A stretch of 64,000 bases of DNA. Source: Stenocarpella maydis. Lineage: Eukaryota; Ascomycota; Sordariomycetes; Diaporthales; Diaporthaceae. The notes under the pieces are model-generated. The model ran no database searches and was not told the DNA's origin. It was given only the letters and a program-made list of their open reading frames with translations. Position 1 is the stretch's first letter, and every line of letters starts with the position of its first letter. Shown here one piece after another: positions 60,313 to 64,000 of the stretch. A program made the translations under genes and the position numbers. The DNA is taken from assembly GCA_002270565.1 (NCBI GenBank), contig NQMI01000105.1:1-64000 (forward strand), in the 5' to 3' direction.

Positions 60313-61506
60313 TCATATCGTGCGTACCGGAAGCACTTCCGACGTCGGCGGTTGGTCCTTGATGAGCGCGTTCACACAGGGCCTCCCTTGGATGAAATCG
60401 CTCAGGTTCCTCATGGTAGCCTCTGCGATCTCGGTGAGGGCCTCCTCGGTGAAGAAGGCCTGGTGTCCACAGACGATCACGTTGTGGAAGGTGGTCAGGC
60501 GCGAGAGCACGTCGTCGTCGATGATGGAGCCCGAGTGGTCCCTGTAGAAGATCTTGCTCTCCCCCTCGTAGACGTCCAGGGCCAGGCCGCCCAGCTGCTT
60601 GGCCTTGAGGGCCTTGATGACGGCCTTGGTGTCGATGAGGGCGCCGCGGCTGGTGTTGACCAGCATGGCGCCCTTCTTCATCCTGGCCAGGGTGTCCTTG
60701 TTGATGATGTAGCGGGTGCTCGGCATGAGCGGGCAGTGGAGGCTGACAATGTCGGAGGACGAGAGCAGGGTGTCGAGGTCGGTGTAGGCGCCGAGGCCCC
60801 TGAAGGCGTCGCTCTCGCAGGGGTCGTGGGCGAGGAGGTTGCAGCCGAAGCCCTTGAGGATGCGGGCCAGGGCGACGCCGATCCTGCCGGTGCCGACGAG
60901 CCCGACCGTCTTGCCGTGCAGGGTGCGGCCCAGCAGGCCCTCGAGGTTGTAGTTGCCCTCGCGGACGCGGTTGTAGGCGCGGTGGGTGTTGCGGTTGAGG
61001 GTCTGGATGAGGGCGACGGCGAACTCGGCGACGGCCTCGGGCGAGTAGCTAGGCACATTGGCGACGAACATGCCCAGCTCCCTGGCCCTGGCCAGGTCGA
61101 CGTTGTTGTAGCCGGCGCAGCGCAGCAGGACGGCCCGGACGCCGGCCGCGTGGAGGGCCTCCAGCACGGGTGCCGAGACGTCGTCGTTGACGAAGACGCA
61201 CACGGCGTCTGAGCCGGTCACCAGCGAGACGGTGTCCCTGGAGAGGGGGAAGTCGTGGAAGACCACCTGTGCGGCGGATGAGGACGCATGGGCTGCCTGT
61301 GCTGCGAGTGACAGGAACCTCTCGTCGTAGGGGTGCGTGTTGAAGACTGCGAGCCTGGCCGGGGCAGACATGGTGTGCTCGTGGGCATCTGCAGGCTGCG
61401 AGTCGCCTTCGGGGTTGAGATGACGGCCTGCCGTGCTTGTTGGTGTTTTGACGTCGAGGCTGCAGTGAGTCGTGACCGCTGACATGGGCACGGGAGCACC
61501 CGCCAC
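60313..61506 (-). CDS. D-2-hydroxyacid dehydrogenase, D-lactate dehydrogenase type
   Basis: Single exon of 397 aa from 61506; in-frame Met codons at 61485 and 61371 (MSAPARLAVFNTHPYDE) are alternatives. The last one starts exactly where family homology starts, so the extra 45 residues may be a leader or UTR. AVLLRCAGYNNVDLARAREL and NVPSYSPEAVAEFAVALIQT are substrate-domain signatures. KTVGLVGTGRIGVALARIL is the NAD-binding fold with GxGxxG, and LVNTSRGALIDT carries the catalytic Arg. CGHQAFFTEEALTEIAEAT is where LDH-type enzymes hold the catalytic His. Expected reaction: NADH-dependent interconversion of pyruvate and D-lactate or a related 2-oxoacid. Intact. Confidence 0.9.
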   Translation of the reverse strand: MAGAPVPMSAVTTHCSLDVKTPTSTAGRHLNPEGDSQPADAHEHTMSAPARLAVFNTHPYDERFLSLAAQAAHASSSAAQVVFHDFPLSRDTVSLVTGSDAVCVFVNDDVSAPVLEALHAAGVRAVLLRCAGYNNVDLARARELGMFVANVPSYSPEAVAEFAVALIQTLNRNTHRAYNRVREGNYNLEGLLGRTLHGKTVGLVGTGRIGVALARILKGFGCNLLAHDPCESDAFRGLGAYTDLDTLLSSSDIVSLHCPLMPSTRYIINKDTLARMKKGAMLVNTSRGALIDTKAVIKALKAKQLGGLALDVYEGESKIFYRDHSGSIIDDDVLSRLTTFHNVIVCGHQAFFTEEALTEIAEATMRNLSDFIQGRPCVNALIKDQPPTSEVLPVRTI

Positions 61507-61916
61507 CGGCTCTCCGGTGGCGGGTGCTCCCTGCAGCTAATCAGTAGAGATGGTGGCCTGTCGCTACACATGGGCTCGCCTTGGTGCATGTTAAAATGTC
61601 TCATCAGCTGCCAAGAGGCCAAGACTAGTTACTCCGGTACATGAGATAGATGCCTTGGTGGCCTGCCAGCCTCCTCTTTTCTCAGACCCTCAAGACTTGG
61701 GACAAAACAGCCCGTACATATCAACACGATCACCCCATAACCAGTTCACGAGCGCGCATTCACCATCTCATCAGTCCCAGAGAGCCGCCAGGATGGACCA
61801 GGCCAGTGCCAGTGTGCATTGCAGTCATTGCTGTCTATCCCTTCCCCCACCCTTCATGTCCGGCGTCGTCTCTGCGGCTGCAACGCAGCGGGTATACTCC
61901 GTACTTATCGTGTGAG
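61507..61916. other. intergenic region
   Basis: 410 bp with an inverted repeat of CACCCGCCACCGG type at 61496-61530 overlapping the start of the dehydrogenase gene. No gene seen. Confidence 0.5.
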
Positions 61917-62319
61917 TCAGGCGCCCTCGTTGACAAGGACGTAACGGTAACGAGCCTTGCCGTCCTCCAGGTCAACAATAGCCCGGTTGGCGTCCTTCAT
62001 GGGCCTCTCCTGCACGAGACCCCTGATCTTCTTCTCCGCAACGAACTCGAGCATGTCGCGCAGGTCCTGGGTCGACCCGATCAGGGAGCCCTCGAACCTG
62101 CTGCGGCCAAAGACCACAGTCGCGCCCGAGACCTGGAAGTCGCCGTCGTCGGGGAGGCCCACCTGGCAGTAGCTGCCGCCCTTCTTGAGCAGCGACATGT
62201 AGTCTGCCAGGGGCACCTTGGACGAGGCGACCGTCGAGATGATCAGGTCGAGGCTCCTGGCGTGCCTGGTCGTCCAGTCGGCGTCGTCGGCCGTGGCGAT
62301 GTAGCCGTCGGCGCCGAGG
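61917..62319 (-). pseudogene. C-terminal fragment of a zinc alcohol dehydrogenase (cinnamyl/NADP-ADH type)
   Basis: The minus-strand frame from about 62319 to the stop at 61917 gives roughly 133 residues. GADGYIATADDADW, SLDLIISTVASSKVPLADYM, LLKKGGSYCQVGLPDDG, GSLIGSTQDLRDMLEFVAEK and a C-terminal RYRYVL are the cofactor-domain end of Adh6/Adh7-like enzymes. The N-terminal two-thirds, with the zinc ligands and the first part of the Rossmann fold, is absent. At 62317-62324 the sequence switches to a monooxygenase fragment on the other strand. It cannot encode an active enzyme. Confidence 0.85.
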
Positions 62320-63536
62320 CCGAGCACAGGATCTTCATCGCGGGCGACGCCGCCCACACGCACTCCCCAAAGGCCGCACAGGGCATGAACACGGCCCTGC
62401 ACGACAGCTGGAACCTGGCCTGGAAGCTCAACCTGGCCATCCGCGGGCTGGCGAGGCCCTCGGTCCTCCTCGAGTCGTACTCGTCCGAGCGCCAGAAGAT
62501 CGCCCGCGACCTGGTGGCCTTCGACTTCGAGCACGCCCAGGAGATGTCTCGCGGCAACCCCGCCGCGCTGGCCCACAACTTCCGCAAGAACGTGCGCTTC
62601 ATCTCTGGTGTGGGGTGCGAGTACGCCCCCAACGCCCTCAACCTCCAGCCCGAGGGCTTCGACGATATTACTACCACCACCACCACCACCACCACCACCA
62701 CCACCGCCAACAATGCCGACGGCACAGACGTCGCGATGGCTGGCGGCCCAGGGCTGCCGCAGCTGGGCGCGCGCCCGGGGTGCACGCTGCCGCCGGGCAA
62801 GGTGTCGCGGTACATCGACGCCAACCCGGTCGACGTCCAGCTCGACATGCCCGTGCTGGGCCAGTTCAGGCTCTACTTCTTCATACCGGACGTCCTGTCC
62901 GCGCGCGCCGCGGCCTTCCTCGCGTCGCTCTGCGGCGCCATCGCCGAGCCCGACAGCCTCATGAGCCGCCTCTCCGCCGCCGCGGCCAAGAGCTACCTCG
63001 AGAGGCCGCGGGTCCCGAGCCACGACGACATTTTCACTCGGCCAGAGCGGTACATCGCCGTCAGCCAGCTCTTCGCCTTTGCCCTCATCAGTAAGTCTAC
63101 CCGCGCATGCACTCCAATCCCCCCACCAGATACCTGTCGCACTCCTAATGTTACCCGCAACCCAAACCGGACCCAATGACGGATGGACTGGCTGACCAGT
63201 GGCGGGCTTGACACGCGCGCAGCATCGACATCAAAGCACCTCTTCGAAATCTCTAGCCTCCCCGCCATCCTGGCCCGCTCCCCCTGGACCATCTACCTCG
63301 ATGACATGCCCCACCTCGACACGCGCGGCCTGACCTGCACCGAGAAATACCTGGGCGCCCCGCTGCAGGACGGTGAGGTCGCCATCGTCAACGTGCGCCC
63401 GGACGGCTACGTCGGCGCCGTGCGCCGCTGGAACATGGGCCCTGGCGGGGCAGGGGACGCCATCGACATGGGCCGCGAGGCCGCGAGGTGGCTGGACGCC
63501 TATTTTGACGGCTTCCTGCAGGTGCCTGATTCTTGA
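62320..63536 (+). pseudogene. C-terminal half of a phenol 2-monooxygenase-like FAD enzyme
   Basis: Two exons, about 62322-63090 and 63223-63536, with a 132-nt intron; about 360 residues. EHRIFIAGDAAHTHSPKAAQ, followed by GMNTALHD, is the second FAD-binding (GD) motif. ALHDSWNLAWKLNLAIRGLA and LLESYSSERQKIARDLVAFD follow. The C-terminal thioredoxin-like domain ends DTRGLTCTEKYLGAP and VRPDGYVGAVRRW, normal for the family. The N-terminal half, including the first FAD motif and most of the active site, is missing. A run of about 11-12 Thr codons interrupts a variable loop. The open frame runs on to the left only as antisense of the dehydrogenase fragment. Confidence 0.85.
62673..62705 (+). repeat. 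(ACC)n trinucleotide repeat in coding sequence
   Basis: Eleven pure ACC units, in frame as Thr, inside the monooxygenase fragment. Confidence 0.9.
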
Positions 63537-64000
63537 TGACGGCGCCTGCCGGGGGGGGGGGGCTGGTGGTAGTGGAGGAGGAGGAGGAGGAGGAGGGCCG
63601 GCAACGTTGGCGATGTTCATGATCGGTTTGCATGGCCACATCAGAACGCCACTCGTTGGTAGTGCATCTCCTGAGGCTCCGATGCTCCGCTTCCGGTACA
63701 GAGTACGCGGGTGCAGAGGAGCAGACGCTGAAAGTCTCCAGATGGGGATCCCCGAGACCCCAGCTGGCCTGATTCGACGAGCATTATAAAGTATGATAAT
63801 AGACTTAAATTGGTTCTACTATGGAATGCTCAGCTGACAGAGAACACAAGAGCCACCTGCCGTATATGGGTCCCAAAAAGTCCCAAAAAGAGTGCTGTCA
63901 AAAGTGCCAAAAGCAGTTCCTGGCTCAAGTGCTTTCCCCGGTGTTGCCACCACCTAAGATTTTGTCTTCCTCACAAGTGCCCACTCGGATGTTTTCCCCG
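63537..64000. other. gene-free right end
   Basis: Poly-G run (63551-63560), a (GGA)n tract (63575-63594) and short direct repeats of TCCCAAAAAG (63870-63890). No gene seen. Confidence 0.55.

Overview
The window looks like nuclear DNA of a filamentous ascomycete, most likely a sordariomycete. The genes carry short (about 50-230 nt) GT...AG introns with fungal branch sites, the housekeeping genes have fungal forms (chitin-route Gfa1, 20S proteasome beta-7), and the accessory genes are typical of such fungi: an NLR-like STAND receptor, secreted carbohydrate-active proteins and many permeases. It also holds a transposon riddled with in-frame stops in the style of repeat-induced point mutation (RIP). 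Species cannot be named from the sequence alone.

Layout. 1-3.5 kb: the 3' part of an NLR-like gene (alpha/beta-hydrolase, NACHT, 96-bp tandem repeats). 3.5-7.2 kb: no gene seen. 7.2-16.5 kb: a conserved core of four intact genes: a DUF3712 (LEA-like) membrane protein, an HCNGP/SAP30BP-like factor divergent from proteasome subunit PRE4, and GFA1, whose first coding exon is only 5 nt. 16.5-20.1 kb: gene-poor, ending in a 169-base assembly gap. 20.3-22.0 kb: a RIP-like pogo/Fot transposase remnant. 22.4-37.3 kb: an accessory, partly decayed block. It contains a processive family-2 glycosyltransferase (one nonsense codon), an intact DXD glycosyltransferase, an intact secreted six-hairpin glycosidase, a family-25-like glycosyltransferase (one nonsense codon, no 5' end), a kinase-like gene with two one-base frameshifts, a RING/IBR remnant, and intact GrpB and DUF3237 genes. 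37.7 and 49.3 kb: two solo LTRs of one family, each 215 bp with a perfect 5-bp target duplication. 39-40.7 kb: an allantoate-type MFS permease. 40.7-46.8 kb: a long stretch without a convincing gene. 46.8-52.7 kb: an FMO-like oxygenase fused to DUF6314, a 2EXR protein and a secreted histidine-brace (LPMO-like) protein. 55-61.5 kb: a disordered orphan protein, a MUP1-like amino-acid permease, an HTH-domain remnant and a D-lactate-dehydrogenase-like enzyme. 61.9-63.5 kb: the 3' halves of an alcohol dehydrogenase and a phenol 2-monooxygenase joined head to head with both 5' halves missing.

The genes form no single pathway. The most coherent set is 22.4-32.3 kb, where three glycosyltransferases and a secreted glycosidase suggest a former cell-surface or extracellular polysaccharide locus. 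It sits between a RIP-like element and an AT-rich tract and has lost at least two of its enzymes to single-codon lesions. Exon boundaries were worked out by eye from splice consensus, reading phase and family motifs; no alignment or search was run.
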